64,000 nucleotides of DNA from Haloterrigena turkmenica DSM 5511 (lineage in GTDB: Archaea > Halobacteriota > Halobacteria > Halobacteriales > Natrialbaceae). This document shows positions 42,199 through 50,204 of the stretch, in pieces. The stretch is from assembly GCF_000025325.1 (NCBI RefSeq), contig NC_013743.1:1674001-1738000 (forward strand). The letters are read 5' to 3'. The notes beneath the pieces are model-generated. The model saw nothing but the letters and a program-made list of their open reading frames with translations, searched no databases and was not told the origin of the DNA. The stretch's first letter is position 1, and each line of letters begins with the position of its first letter. Both the position numbers and the translations under genes were made by a program.

Positions 42199-43011
42199 AT
42201 GTCACGACCAGACCACCACGTTCACCGCGCGCGACTGTACAAGCTCGCGTCGATGGCGTTCGACCGGCCGACCGACGACCTTCGCGAGGCGATCCGCTCC
42301 GACGAGTTCGACGACCAGCTCGTCGAGTCCGCCGCGGCGCTCGGCGACGACGACCTCCGCGAGCACGCCGAGACGGTCGCCGAGTTGAGCCCCGACGACG
42401 CCGACGAGATCGAGGACTGCTACTCGACGTACGCCGCGCTGTTCGGCTTCGAGCAGGGCGGCGAGATTCAGCAGTACGAGGTCGAGTACGGTTCGGGCAC
42501 GCTCGTGACGAACACCGACACGCTCGCCGACATCGCCGGCTTCTACGGTGCGTTCGACCTCGACCTCGAGGACGGCAACCGCGAGCGGGTCGACCACCTC
42601 TGCATCGAACTCGAGTTCGTCTCCCACCTGGCCCTGCAGACGGCCTACCTCGAGCAGTCGGACGATCAACAGGGCGTCGACATCGTCTCGAACGCCCAGG
42701 CGGACTTCCTCGAGGATCACCTCGGGCGCTGGGTCCCGCGGTTCCGAGAGACGGTCCACGACGACGCCGACGACCCGTTCTATCGGGCGCTCGCGGATCT
42801 CGTGGTAGCGCTGGTCGAGACTGACGCCGACCGGTTCGGGATCGAACCGGACGTCTTCCCCGAGGTGCCGCCGGCGCCGACCGAGGGGCTCACCGGCGGC
42901 GGCGACGGGGACTTCCGGTGTGGAACCTGCGGCTCGAACGGATCGGGGACGCCGACCCCCTCGCCCGGCAGCGCCGAGATGCCGATGGGTGACCGCGACG
43001 GCCCGCACTGA
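42199..43011 (+). CDS. TorD/NarJ-family molybdoenzyme chaperone
   Basis: A 270-residue mostly helical protein. The order LYKLASMAFDRPTDDLREAI, YSTYAALFGFEQGGEIQQYE, TLADIAGFYGAFDLDLED, DHLCIELEFVSHLALQTAYL and DDPFYRALADLVVALVE follows the TorD/DmsD/NarJ chaperone family. These bind the Tat signal of the catalytic subunit and hold it for cofactor insertion. The last about 40 residues are disordered and contain one CGTCGS pair, absent from most members. It follows the beta subunit by 28 bp and completes the structural part of the operon. Confidence 0.88.
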   Translation: MSRPDHHVHRARLYKLASMAFDRPTDDLREAIRSDEFDDQLVESAAALGDDDLREHAETVAELSPDDADEIEDCYSTYAALFGFEQGGEIQQYEVEYGSGTLVTNTDTLADIAGFYGAFDLDLEDGNRERVDHLCIELEFVSHLALQTAYLEQSDDQQGVDIVSNAQADFLEDHLGRWVPRFRETVHDDADDPFYRALADLVVALVETDADRFGIEPDVFPEVPPAPTEGLTGGGDGDFRCGTCGSNGSGTPTPSPGSAEMPMGDRDGPH

Positions 43012-43224
43012 CGGCGACAGCGGCCTCGCGGCGGGGCGTCCGTCGAGCGGCGTCGTCGACCCGGTCTCGAGTGGCAGCGCCGTCACGCCGTGACCCGCAC
43101 CCGTCTCGTGCCACAGTTCGGGTGAGCGCCATCGCCGCCGCTGACCGGAACGACGATACCCGCGACGGCGCGTGCCCGCGTCGAACGAGTCTTCCGTTCG
43201 TCCCCCGAAGCGACCCTACCAGAG

Positions 43225-43752
43225 ATGAGTCAGGAGCCACCGTTTCGCGTCGTCTGTCTTGCCGGGCCGAGCGATTCGGGGAAGACCACGCTCGTCGAAC
43301 GGCTCGTTCCGCGACTGGCCGATCACGGCCGCGTCGCGACGGTCAAGTCGATCCACCACGACATCGAGATCGACACGCCGGGCGCCGACACCCACCGCCA
43401 CCGAACCGCGGGCGCCGAGACGGTCGTCGGCGTCACCCCCGAACTCACGTTCGACATCACCGCTCGCGGCAAGCGCGACCCGCCGGACCGATCCGACGGT
43501 GACGCCGTGCTCGAGGGCGAGGCCGACGATCCGGAGCTCCGAGCGCTCGCGAGCACGCTCCAGCGCCTCGAGGAGCGGGGATACGCGTTCGTCGTCGTCG
43601 AGGGGTTCTCGGCGGCCCCATTGGCGACGATCCTCGTCGGCGACCGCGACCCGAGTGCGGTCGGCGGCCCCGTCGTCGGCCGCGGCGCAGACGACCTCGA
43701 GGCGCTCGTCGAGACGATCCGCGGGCTCGAGCCCCTCATCAAGCGCGAGTGA
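43225..43752 (+). CDS. mobB: Molybdopterin-guanine dinucleotide biosynthesis protein MobB
   Basis: A 175-residue P-loop GTPase. The Walker A is AGPSDSGKTTLVERLVPRL near residue 12; SIHHDIEIDTPGADTHRHRT around residue 46 is the conserved MobB segment; VVVEGFSAAPLATILVG is near residue 120. MobB helps attach GMP to molybdopterin to make the bis-MGD cofactor that a type II enzyme needs. Its position between the chaperone and the metal-uptake genes supports a dedicated cofactor supply. Confidence 0.9.
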   Translation: MSQEPPFRVVCLAGPSDSGKTTLVERLVPRLADHGRVATVKSIHHDIEIDTPGADTHRHRTAGAETVVGVTPELTFDITARGKRDPPDRSDGDAVLEGEADDPELRALASTLQRLEERGYAFVVVEGFSAAPLATILVGDRDPSAVGGPVVGRGADDLEALVETIRGLEPLIKRE

Positions 43753-43968
43753 CCGGGCCTCCGCTGGCCGACGGCGACGAACGAACGTGGGTCGACAATC
43801 GAACTCGTGCCGATCGTCGATCTACCGCCACCGCGGGCCGTCCCGCGATCGAGTACCGGGCGTTCCTCGGATCGATCGAGTACCCGCTATCGAAACCTGT
43901 TTCGGTTATCTTCCCGCAAAATAGGAACGAGAACCAGTTATATTGAACGGCGGGTTCGAGTGAGACGT

Positions 43969-44940
43969 ATGGTGACTCGCGGCGACGATCCCCGGACGAA
44001 ACGCGGTGCCGGACCGGCCGGCGGCGGTCGCCGGGCCTTTCTCGCGGCCGCGAGCGCGACGGCGGCCGGCATCGTCGGGACGGCCGGCTGTCTCGGCACG
44101 GCCGACCGCGTGCGGGTCCTCTCGGCCGGGAGCCTCGCCGTCGCGCTCGAGGAGACGGTCGGTCCGGCCTTCGAGTCCGAGATGGGACGCAGCTATCAGG
44201 GCGAGTACCACGGGTCGACCGTCGTGATGCGGATGATCGAGGAGGGGACCAAACACCCTGACGTGGTCGTCAGCGCCGATACCGAGCTGTTGCGAGACCG
44301 GCTCTACCCCGAGCGGACGGACTGGGACGTCGAGTTCGCCGCTAACGAGGTCGGCATCGCCTACGATCCCGACACGGCCCTCGGCGGCCGACTCGCGGGG
44401 GACGAGCCGTGGTACGAGGTCATCGTCGATGCCGGTGCGAACGACCTCGCGATCAGCGATCCCGACCTGGACCCGCTCGGCTACCGGGCCGCCCAGCTGT
44501 TCGAACTCGCCGAGCGTCGACACGATCTCGAGGGGTTTCGCGAGGCGATGCTCGATACCGCCTCCCGCGAGCCCGACGAGTCGAAGCTACTGACCGGCGT
44601 CGAGGCCGGAAACCGCGCCTGTGCGGTCGTTTACCGGAACATGGCCGTCGATCACGAACTGCCGTTCTGCGAGTTGCCCGACGCGTACAACTTCGGGGAT
44701 CCGACGCACGCCGAGACGTACGCGACGGCGACGTACACGACCGACGAGGGGTACGCGGCCCGCGGTCGGCCGGCGGTCTACAACGCGACGGTCCGGGCCG
44801 ACGCCGACAACCCCGACGCCGGCCGGGAGTTCGTTTCCTTCCTGCTCGAGGAGCCCGCGCTCCTGGAGGACTGCGGGCTCCGCGTCGGCGATGCGCTCCC
44901 GCGATCGAACGGGAACGTGCCGGAGGCGATCGAGCCGTGA
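43969..44940 (+). CDS. Molybdate/tungstate-binding lipoprotein (ModA/WtpA-like)
   Basis: A 323-residue binding protein with a Tat-lipoprotein start (GGGRRAFLAAASATAAGIVG, then TAGC as lipobox). The mature part begins DRVRVLSAGSLAVALEETVG and continues GSTVVMRMIEEGTKHPDVVV, DTELLRDRLY, GIAYDPDTALGG and NDLAISDPDLDPLGYRAAQL, which fits ModA/WtpA oxyanion binders. It captures molybdate or tungstate outside the cell. A TTATATTG box lies about 27 nt before the ATG. The stop overlaps the start of the permease gene. Confidence 0.88.
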   Translation: MVTRGDDPRTKRGAGPAGGGRRAFLAAASATAAGIVGTAGCLGTADRVRVLSAGSLAVALEETVGPAFESEMGRSYQGEYHGSTVVMRMIEEGTKHPDVVVSADTELLRDRLYPERTDWDVEFAANEVGIAYDPDTALGGRLAGDEPWYEVIVDAGANDLAISDPDLDPLGYRAAQLFELAERRHDLEGFREAMLDTASREPDESKLLTGVEAGNRACAVVYRNMAVDHELPFCELPDAYNFGDPTHAETYATATYTTDEGYAARGRPAVYNATVRADADNPDAGREFVSFLLEEPALLEDCGLRVGDALPRSNGNVPEAIEP

Positions 44941-45776
44941 CCGATATCGGTGCGCGGACGGACGATGCGAACGCGTCCCCGTTCGGGAGCGGCCTCGAGC
45001 GCCTGACTGACGGGATGGCCGTTCCGGCACTGCTAGGCGCGGTGTTGCTCGCGTACTTCGTCGTCCCGTTCGCCGTGTTCTTCGCGCAGGTGGGCTCGGT
45101 CGACGTGATCGGCGGCCTCGCCGACCCCGCCACGCGAGACGCAATCAGGACCTCGCTGGTGACGGCACCGATCTCGACGGCCGCCGCGACCGTCTTCGGC
45201 GTCCCGCTCGCGTACGTCCTCTCGCGGGCCAACTTTCGCGGCAAGCGCCTCCTCGAGGCCGCCGTCTCGCTGCCCCTAGTCCTGCCGCCGATCGTCGGCG
45301 GCGTGATGCTGCTGACCGTCGTCGGCCGGTATACGCCGATCGGTTCGACGGCGGCGGCGCTCGGCGTGCCGCTGACCGACAGCTACGCCGGCGTGATCCT
45401 CGCCCAGACGTTCGTCGCCGCGCCGTTTCTCGTCGTCACCGTCCGCGCCGGCTTCGACGACGTCGATCCGCGCGTCGAGGAGGCCGCCCGGACGCTGGGG
45501 TACGGGCGCCTCGAGACGGTCCGACTGGTCTCGTTGCCGCTGGCGCGAAACGCCATCGCTGCGGGGATCGTCCTGACGTTCGTCCGGGCACTCGGCGAGT
45601 TCGGCGCCACGATGATGGTCGCGTACAACCCGCGGACGATGCCGACGCGCATCGACGTCTTGCGAATCGCCCGCGGTCTCGAGGCGATCGTCCCGATCGC
45701 GCTGGCGCTACTGGTTATTACAGTCGGCGTGGTCGCGCTCGTTCAGGTGCTCGTCGGGTCAGCGCGTCGGTACTGA
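44937..45776 (+). CDS. Molybdate/tungstate ABC permease (ModB/WtpB-like)
   Basis: A 279-residue permease starting at the GTG that overlaps the stop of the binding-protein gene. Six hydrophobic helices. PLAYVLSRANFRGKRLLEAA and the EAA-type loop EEAARTLGYGRLETVRLVSL around residue 183 are typical of ModB/WtpB, and FVRALGEFGATMMVAYNP near residue 218 is the conserved oxyanion-permease end. It forms the channel with the binding protein. No ATPase gene follows; the next gene is a regulator. Confidence 0.88.
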   Translation: MTDIGARTDDANASPFGSGLERLTDGMAVPALLGAVLLAYFVVPFAVFFAQVGSVDVIGGLADPATRDAIRTSLVTAPISTAAATVFGVPLAYVLSRANFRGKRLLEAAVSLPLVLPPIVGGVMLLTVVGRYTPIGSTAAALGVPLTDSYAGVILAQTFVAAPFLVVTVRAGFDDVDPRVEEAARTLGYGRLETVRLVSLPLARNAIAAGIVLTFVRALGEFGATMMVAYNPRTMPTRIDVLRIARGLEAIVPIALALLVITVGVVALVQVLVGSARRY

Positions 45777-45896
45777 CGGTGAACCGGTAATAGCTTATGG
45801 AAGACGTGCTTGCAAGATACATCAGTAATAGTGTAATTCGGTTTCATCACCGCTAATCTCTTTGGAAATGGGGTTATTGGGATCCCCGTCGTACTC

Positions 45897-46577
45897 ATGG
45901 TTGAACTCATGACATCGATCGCAGACATCGAGATTCCGGCCGACGGAACCGGAACCGGCGAGCTGTTCGAGGCCGTCCCCTCACTGACCTGTGAAATGGA
46001 GCGCGTGATCGCCTCGAGCGGCCACGGCCTCTGGCTGTCGGGCCCATCCCAGGAGGATATCGAGACGGCGCTGAACGACGCCTCGGCGATCGGTGCCTAC
46101 GCGCTGATCAACAGCGAGGACGACCGGTGGCTCTACGACATCGAGTTCGAACCGGACACCATCGACATCTTCGAGCTGATCCTCGAGGAGAACGGCACCG
46201 TACTGAGCGCCTCGGCCTCGAGTGACACGTGGCTGCTGAGCATTCGGTTCGCCGACCGCGAGAGCGTGAGTTCGCTCTACGACCGGTTCGACGAGGCCGG
46301 CGTCACGCCGACGATCGTTCGCCTGTTCGATCTCGCAGAGGAGACGAAAAGCCAGTGTGGCCTCACCGCTCGGCAATACGAGACCCTCGTCGCGGCCATC
46401 GATCACGGCTACTTCGAGATCCCCCGTGAGGTCTCGATGCAAGAGCTGTCGGAGGAGCTCGGCATCTCCCACCAGGCGCTCTCCGAGCGCCTCCGCCGGG
46501 CCTATCGCGCGCTCGTCACCTCGGAGCTAAACGTCTCCGAGGACGAGACCGTGGCCCCGCCGGTGCCCTCGAACTGA
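45897..46577 (+). CDS. Bat-type (HTH_10) transcriptional regulator
   Basis: A 226-residue protein with the bacterio-opsin-activator-type helix-turn-helix at its C terminus: LTARQYETLVAAIDHGYFEI, PREVSMQELSEELGISHQAL and SERLRRAYRALVTSEL. The N-terminal about 155 residues form a ligand- or signal-sensing domain without Cys clusters of the NarO type. Such regulators adjoin respiratory operons in haloarchaea (DmsR, NarO), so control of the molybdoenzyme cluster is a reasonable inference. A second start at 45909 is possible. Confidence 0.85.
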   Translation: MVELMTSIADIEIPADGTGTGELFEAVPSLTCEMERVIASSGHGLWLSGPSQEDIETALNDASAIGAYALINSEDDRWLYDIEFEPDTIDIFELILEENGTVLSASASSDTWLLSIRFADRESVSSLYDRFDEAGVTPTIVRLFDLAEETKSQCGLTARQYETLVAAIDHGYFEIPREVSMQELSEELGISHQALSERLRRAYRALVTSELNVSEDETVAPPVPSN

Positions 46578-47030
46578 GCAGGTCAACACTGGTCCAGCCG
46601 ACTCGCGGTTCCGCCGGCCACTTCCGGCGGCACTCGATGTTTTCGCATCGGCATCACACGGTTCTCGCAGTTTGACACCCGTTGATCTGTTGGGCGCGTA
46701 GCGGCGTCCTCCGAGAGGTGTAGCCGTTGTATTCAGCGTTCCGTGTGTGCTGTTGAATTCAGCGTCCCGCGTAGACCGTTCATCCTGTAGACGACTGACA
46801 GAACCGAGGTCAGAGAGACAACTGGAACGCGTCGGAGAGTGGTGGGACAGTCGGCACGCTTCGGTCCGCGTGAGCGACGAGTAACGCGTTCCGTATCCGG
46901 GACGCTTCTCCGTAGGATAGAATGTTACATCACTGGTTCAATTGGCCAAACATCATCACAAATTCCATGTAAAATCCATTTCGTTCGTTGAACCAGAACG
47001 GAGTTACGAAGTCGTGAATAACAGCCAGTG
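46578..47030. other. Intergenic region with a short direct repeat
   Basis: No coding frame. GTTG[T/A]ATTCAGCGT[T/C]CCG-like 20-mers occur at 46726-46745 and 46752-46771 (26-bp period, three differences). The last about 90 bp before 47031 are AT-rich and hold the promoter of the NapH-like gene. Confidence 0.5.
46726..46771. repeat. Two-copy 20-bp direct repeat
   Basis: GTTGTATTCAGCGTTCCGTG at 46726 and GTTGAATTCAGCGTCCCGCG at 46752 differ at three positions. They could be regulator sites or a remnant of a transposon end; there is no way to tell from this window. Confidence 0.45.
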
Positions 47031-48389
47031 ATGGCAACAGAGGATCAACGGTCGAATCGAACTACCACCGATCGCACCGAATCGAATCGTAAGATCGTCA
47101 TTACACGGAATCGGGTATTTCGGTTCCTATTCACGAATAAAAACGTTCAGCACGCGGTCAACCTGATTACGGTCGCGATTTTCTTCTACGCGATCTATCG
47201 GGCCGCGGTGGGCCCGACGGACTCGAGCGCGAACTTCGGGAACGTCGCCTTTTTCGGCCTCTGGTGGGCCCCAGTCATGGTTCTCGGCCTCGTGTTTCTC
47301 GGACGGATCTGGTGTTACGTCTGCCCCATGGGAGCCATCGTTCGGTTCACTCAGCGATTCGGTCTCCACCGTCACTTCCCGATGTACACGCGGAAATGGC
47401 TCGTCTTCGGGCTCCCCGTCTCCGTTCTCTCGCTGACTGCGCTTACGTTCGCCATGGCTCGGTGGCCGATGTACAAAGTGGGCGTCGCGTACACGCCGCG
47501 ACTCATCCCGGTGTACTGGCTCACCATCCTGGGCGTCGCCGTCGGCGTCAGTCTCGTCTACCAGCGACAGGCTTTCTGTCGGTATATTTGCCCCGCCACG
47601 GGCGTGATGAGCGTGACCTCGAAGTTTTCGCCGCTCGAGATCGCTCAGAACAGGGACACCGGCGTCGCCTGTGCCACCCTCGAGTACAAGAGCGACTTTC
47701 TGAGCACTGACCGCCGGTGTACGGCATGTATGAAGTGTACGACCGAACAGCCCGAGGAGGACGTGGAGTTGCGGTTTCGCTGGCCGGGCGCGAAAGTCGT
47801 CACCGAACGCATTCCGCTCGTGGACGAAGCGCTTATCGCGCTGCTCATTTGGGCCGTATTCCCAATCGATCACGTGCTCGGTGACGCCGTCGAGGGGATG
47901 GCGGTCGTTCAGCGGTTGCCGGGAGTGCTCTCGCCGACCGCGGCCTACCTCATCAGCATCGCGGCGACGATTATCGGATTTACCGCCGTCAACCGACTGG
48001 CGAGCGGTTGGGGCGGTATCGACTGGGAGCGGTCGTTCACGAAGTTCGGGCTCGCCTACGCCCCGTTGGGCATCATGTTCACGCTCGGGTCACACGCCAT
48101 CGGCGGACTGCTCGAAGACGGCGGGCACGCGTTGAACGTGTTCGCTCGAGGACTCGGGCTTCCACTGGGTCTCCCCGCGGGAGCGAGCCCAGAACTCGTC
48201 TCGGCCTGGGAGCAGTTTTTCGTCACCGGCTGGCTCTGGCTCGCCGTCCTCTGGAGCGCGCTAATCGCCTGGCAGGTAGCGAAAACGATGACCGATTCGA
48301 GAGAACGCGCACTGAAAGCGTTCGCGCCCCACGCTGCACTGATGACGGGGAGTACCTACGTCGTCGCCGCCGTCCTCGCAACGCACTGA
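47031..48389 (+). CDS. NapH/CcoG-like membrane polyferredoxin
   Basis: A 452-residue membrane protein with about ten hydrophobic helices. Two membrane-edge CxxxCP-type motifs (GRIWCYVCPMGAI near residue 98 and QAFCRYICPATGVM near residue 185) are followed by DRRCTACMKCT near residue 237, a Cys set for [4Fe-4S] binding. This is the arrangement of NapH/NosR-type quinol-oxidising ferredoxins. The C-terminal half adds further helices. It could feed or drain electrons for the exported molybdoenzyme, which has no haem-b subunit gene nearby; that link is inference. Start taken at the ATG one codon after a GTG. Confidence 0.83.
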   Translation: MATEDQRSNRTTTDRTESNRKIVITRNRVFRFLFTNKNVQHAVNLITVAIFFYAIYRAAVGPTDSSANFGNVAFFGLWWAPVMVLGLVFLGRIWCYVCPMGAIVRFTQRFGLHRHFPMYTRKWLVFGLPVSVLSLTALTFAMARWPMYKVGVAYTPRLIPVYWLTILGVAVGVSLVYQRQAFCRYICPATGVMSVTSKFSPLEIAQNRDTGVACATLEYKSDFLSTDRRCTACMKCTTEQPEEDVELRFRWPGAKVVTERIPLVDEALIALLIWAVFPIDHVLGDAVEGMAVVQRLPGVLSPTAAYLISIAATIIGFTAVNRLASGWGGIDWERSFTKFGLAYAPLGIMFTLGSHAIGGLLEDGGHALNVFARGLGLPLGLPAGASPELVSAWEQFFVTGWLWLAVLWSALIAWQVAKTMTDSRERALKAFAPHAALMTGSTYVVAAVLATH

Positions 48390-48465
48390 TACCGATCCGC
48401 GCTCGTCGCTTTCCCTCGAGACACGGACTAGTCATCGTTATGAATCCGGCGACTGACATTCGAGT

Positions 48466-49233
48466 ATGCACGTCGACAGCGACGACGACGTTCTTCGGAT
48501 CGCGTTCGACCGGCCGGCGGCGCTCAACGCCATGACGAAAGCGATCGCCACGGAGCTAGCCGACACGATCGAGGCGGCCTCGCCGGCGGAGTACGACGCG
48601 ATCGTCCTCACCGGCGAGGGCGACGCCTTCAGCGCCGGCGGCGACCTCGAGGCGCTGGCGGAACAGCCCGAGTCGGCCCGCGAGGCGTATACGGAGGTCG
48701 AGGAGAGCTTCGGCCGCGTCGTCGAGGCGATGCTCGAGTGCCCCCTGCCGATCGTCGCGAAGGTCAACGGCGACGCCATCGGCGCCGGGCTGTCGCTCGT
48801 CGCCCTGGCGGACATCGCCTACGCCGCCGCCGACGCGACCTTCTCCTGTGCGTTCGTTCGGATCGGCCTCGTCCCCGATACCGGCGGGACGTTCATGCTG
48901 CCCCACATCATCGGCCTCAGAGCCGCCAAGAAGCTCGCGTTCACCGGCGAGTTCTTCGACGCCGAGCGGGCGGCCGACCTCGACCTGATCAACGAGGCGG
49001 TTCCGCCCGAGGAACTCGACGACCGCGTCGACGAGACCCTCGAGCAACTCCGGGGTCGCCCGACGGAGATCATCGGCCTGATGAAAGGAGCCATGCACGA
49101 GAACATGGCTCGCCACTGGTCGGAGGCGCTAGACCACGAGAACCTGTTGCAGGTGCAGGCGCGTACCTCCGACGCCCACGCGGAGGGGGTCGCCGCGTTC
49201 CTCGAGGACCGAGAGCCGGAGTTCGACGACTGA
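48466..49233 (+). CDS. Enoyl-CoA hydratase/isomerase family protein
   Basis: A 255-residue crotonase-fold enzyme. DVLRIAFDRPAALNAMTKAI starts the fold. The oxyanion-hole motifs are DAFSAGGDLEAL near residue 51 and AIGAGLSLVALADIAYA near residue 104; the catalytic-position segment is ATFSCAFVRIGLVPDTGGTF, with Pro-Asp-Thr-Gly in place of the usual Glu. It acts on acyl-CoA thioesters, probably in beta-oxidation; exact reaction unresolved. Confidence 0.9.
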   Translation: MHVDSDDDVLRIAFDRPAALNAMTKAIATELADTIEAASPAEYDAIVLTGEGDAFSAGGDLEALAEQPESAREAYTEVEESFGRVVEAMLECPLPIVAKVNGDAIGAGLSLVALADIAYAAADATFSCAFVRIGLVPDTGGTFMLPHIIGLRAAKKLAFTGEFFDAERAADLDLINEAVPPEELDDRVDETLEQLRGRPTEIIGLMKGAMHENMARHWSEALDHENLLQVQARTSDAHAEGVAAFLEDREPEFDD

Positions 49234-49335
49234 CGGCGGGGCTCGGCGTCCACCAGTGAAGAACTATCACGACTCGAACCGCAAGCCACCGCAAGCACCA
49301 CCGTCATCCTTTTCTTTGGTGTCTAGTTTATTGCA

Positions 49336-50124
49336 ATGTCCCCACAGTTTACCGACGACGATATCGGCAAGACCGTCGTCAACGCGAACGGCGAGGAGGT
49401 CGGCCTGATCGCGGACGTCGAACACGGTACCGCGCACGTCGAACCGGATCCGGGAATCACAGACACGATCAAAGCCAAACTCGGCTGGGGCGGAACCGAC
49501 GAGGACACCTACCCGCTCCAGGAGGGCTCGGTGGCCCGCGTCACGAACGACGAGGTCCGCCTCGAGAGCGATCTCTCCGGCAGCGCCGGTGGCGGCGCGA
49601 CCAGCGCCGGCGGCGCGACGGATATGGACACGGATCGGACCACGACGACCGACCGTAGCGACGACGACCTGATCGGTGACGACGACGACCGTCGCTCCGA
49701 CGACGACGGCCTCATCGGCGACGATAACGACGATTCGCTGATCGGTGACGACAACGACCGTCGCTCCGACGACGACGGCCTCATCGGTGACGACAACGAC
49801 CGTCGCTCCGACGACGACGGCCTCATCGGCGACGACAACGACCGCACCTCCGATGATGACGGACTCATCGGTGACGACAACAACGACGACTCGCTGATCG
49901 GTGACGACAACGACCGTCGCTCCGACGACGACGGCCTCATCGGCGACGACAACGATCGCCGCACCGATGACACTGATCGTCGTACCGACGATGACTCGCT
50001 GATCGGTGACGACGACGATGACGGTCTCATCGGTGACGATGACGACGATGATTCGCTGATCGGTGACGACACCGACCGCGACTCCGACGATGACGACGAT
50101 CGCATCGGCAACGACACGCGCTAG
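49336..50124 (+). CDS. PRC-barrel protein with acidic LIGDD repeat tail
   Basis: A 262-residue protein. Residues 1-80 are a PRC-barrel (DDDIGKTVVNANGEEVGLIA, then DTYPLQEGSVARVTNDEVRL). After a Gly/Ala/Thr linker, residues 110-262 consist almost only of Asp, Gly, Leu, Ile, Asn and Arg in repeats built on LIGDD. Eleven LIGDD motifs occur, in a 14-residue form (LIGDDNDRRSDDDG) and a 9-residue form (LIGDDNDDS), then DRIGND. The tail is extremely acidic and probably unfolded or Ca-binding (inference). No function is known. Confidence 0.85.
   Translation: MSPQFTDDDIGKTVVNANGEEVGLIADVEHGTAHVEPDPGITDTIKAKLGWGGTDEDTYPLQEGSVARVTNDEVRLESDLSGSAGGGATSAGGATDMDTDRTTTTDRSDDDLIGDDDDRRSDDDGLIGDDNDDSLIGDDNDRRSDDDGLIGDDNDRRSDDDGLIGDDNDRTSDDDGLIGDDNNDDSLIGDDNDRRSDDDGLIGDDNDRRTDDTDRRTDDDSLIGDDDDDGLIGDDDDDDSLIGDDTDRDSDDDDDRIGNDTR
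49669..50070 (+). repeat. Coding tandem repeat (LIGDD units)
   Basis: Eleven units built on CTGATCGGTGACGAC or CTCATCGG(T/C)GACGA(C/T), spaced by 27 or 42 bp. The mixture of CTG and CTC, and GGT and GGC, shows independent drift. They lie inside the PRC-barrel gene's tail. Confidence 0.8.
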
Positions 50125-50204
50125 TCACGCTCGCCCGACCCATCCTCGCTGAGCCCTCGCGATGCTCGAGCAAGCGGGGCCTCACGACCCCGCGGTCGAT
50201 ATCG

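Noticed and set aside
49669-50070. Possible CRISPR array from regular repeats
   Set aside because: Repeats are in frame, of two unit lengths, without unique spacers; they encode LIGDD units.
50027-50204. C-terminal continuation of the Q/G-rich protein in the first frame
   Set aside because: Arg/Ser-rich and overlaps the LIGDD repeat gene antisense; the alternative frame keeps the expected composition.
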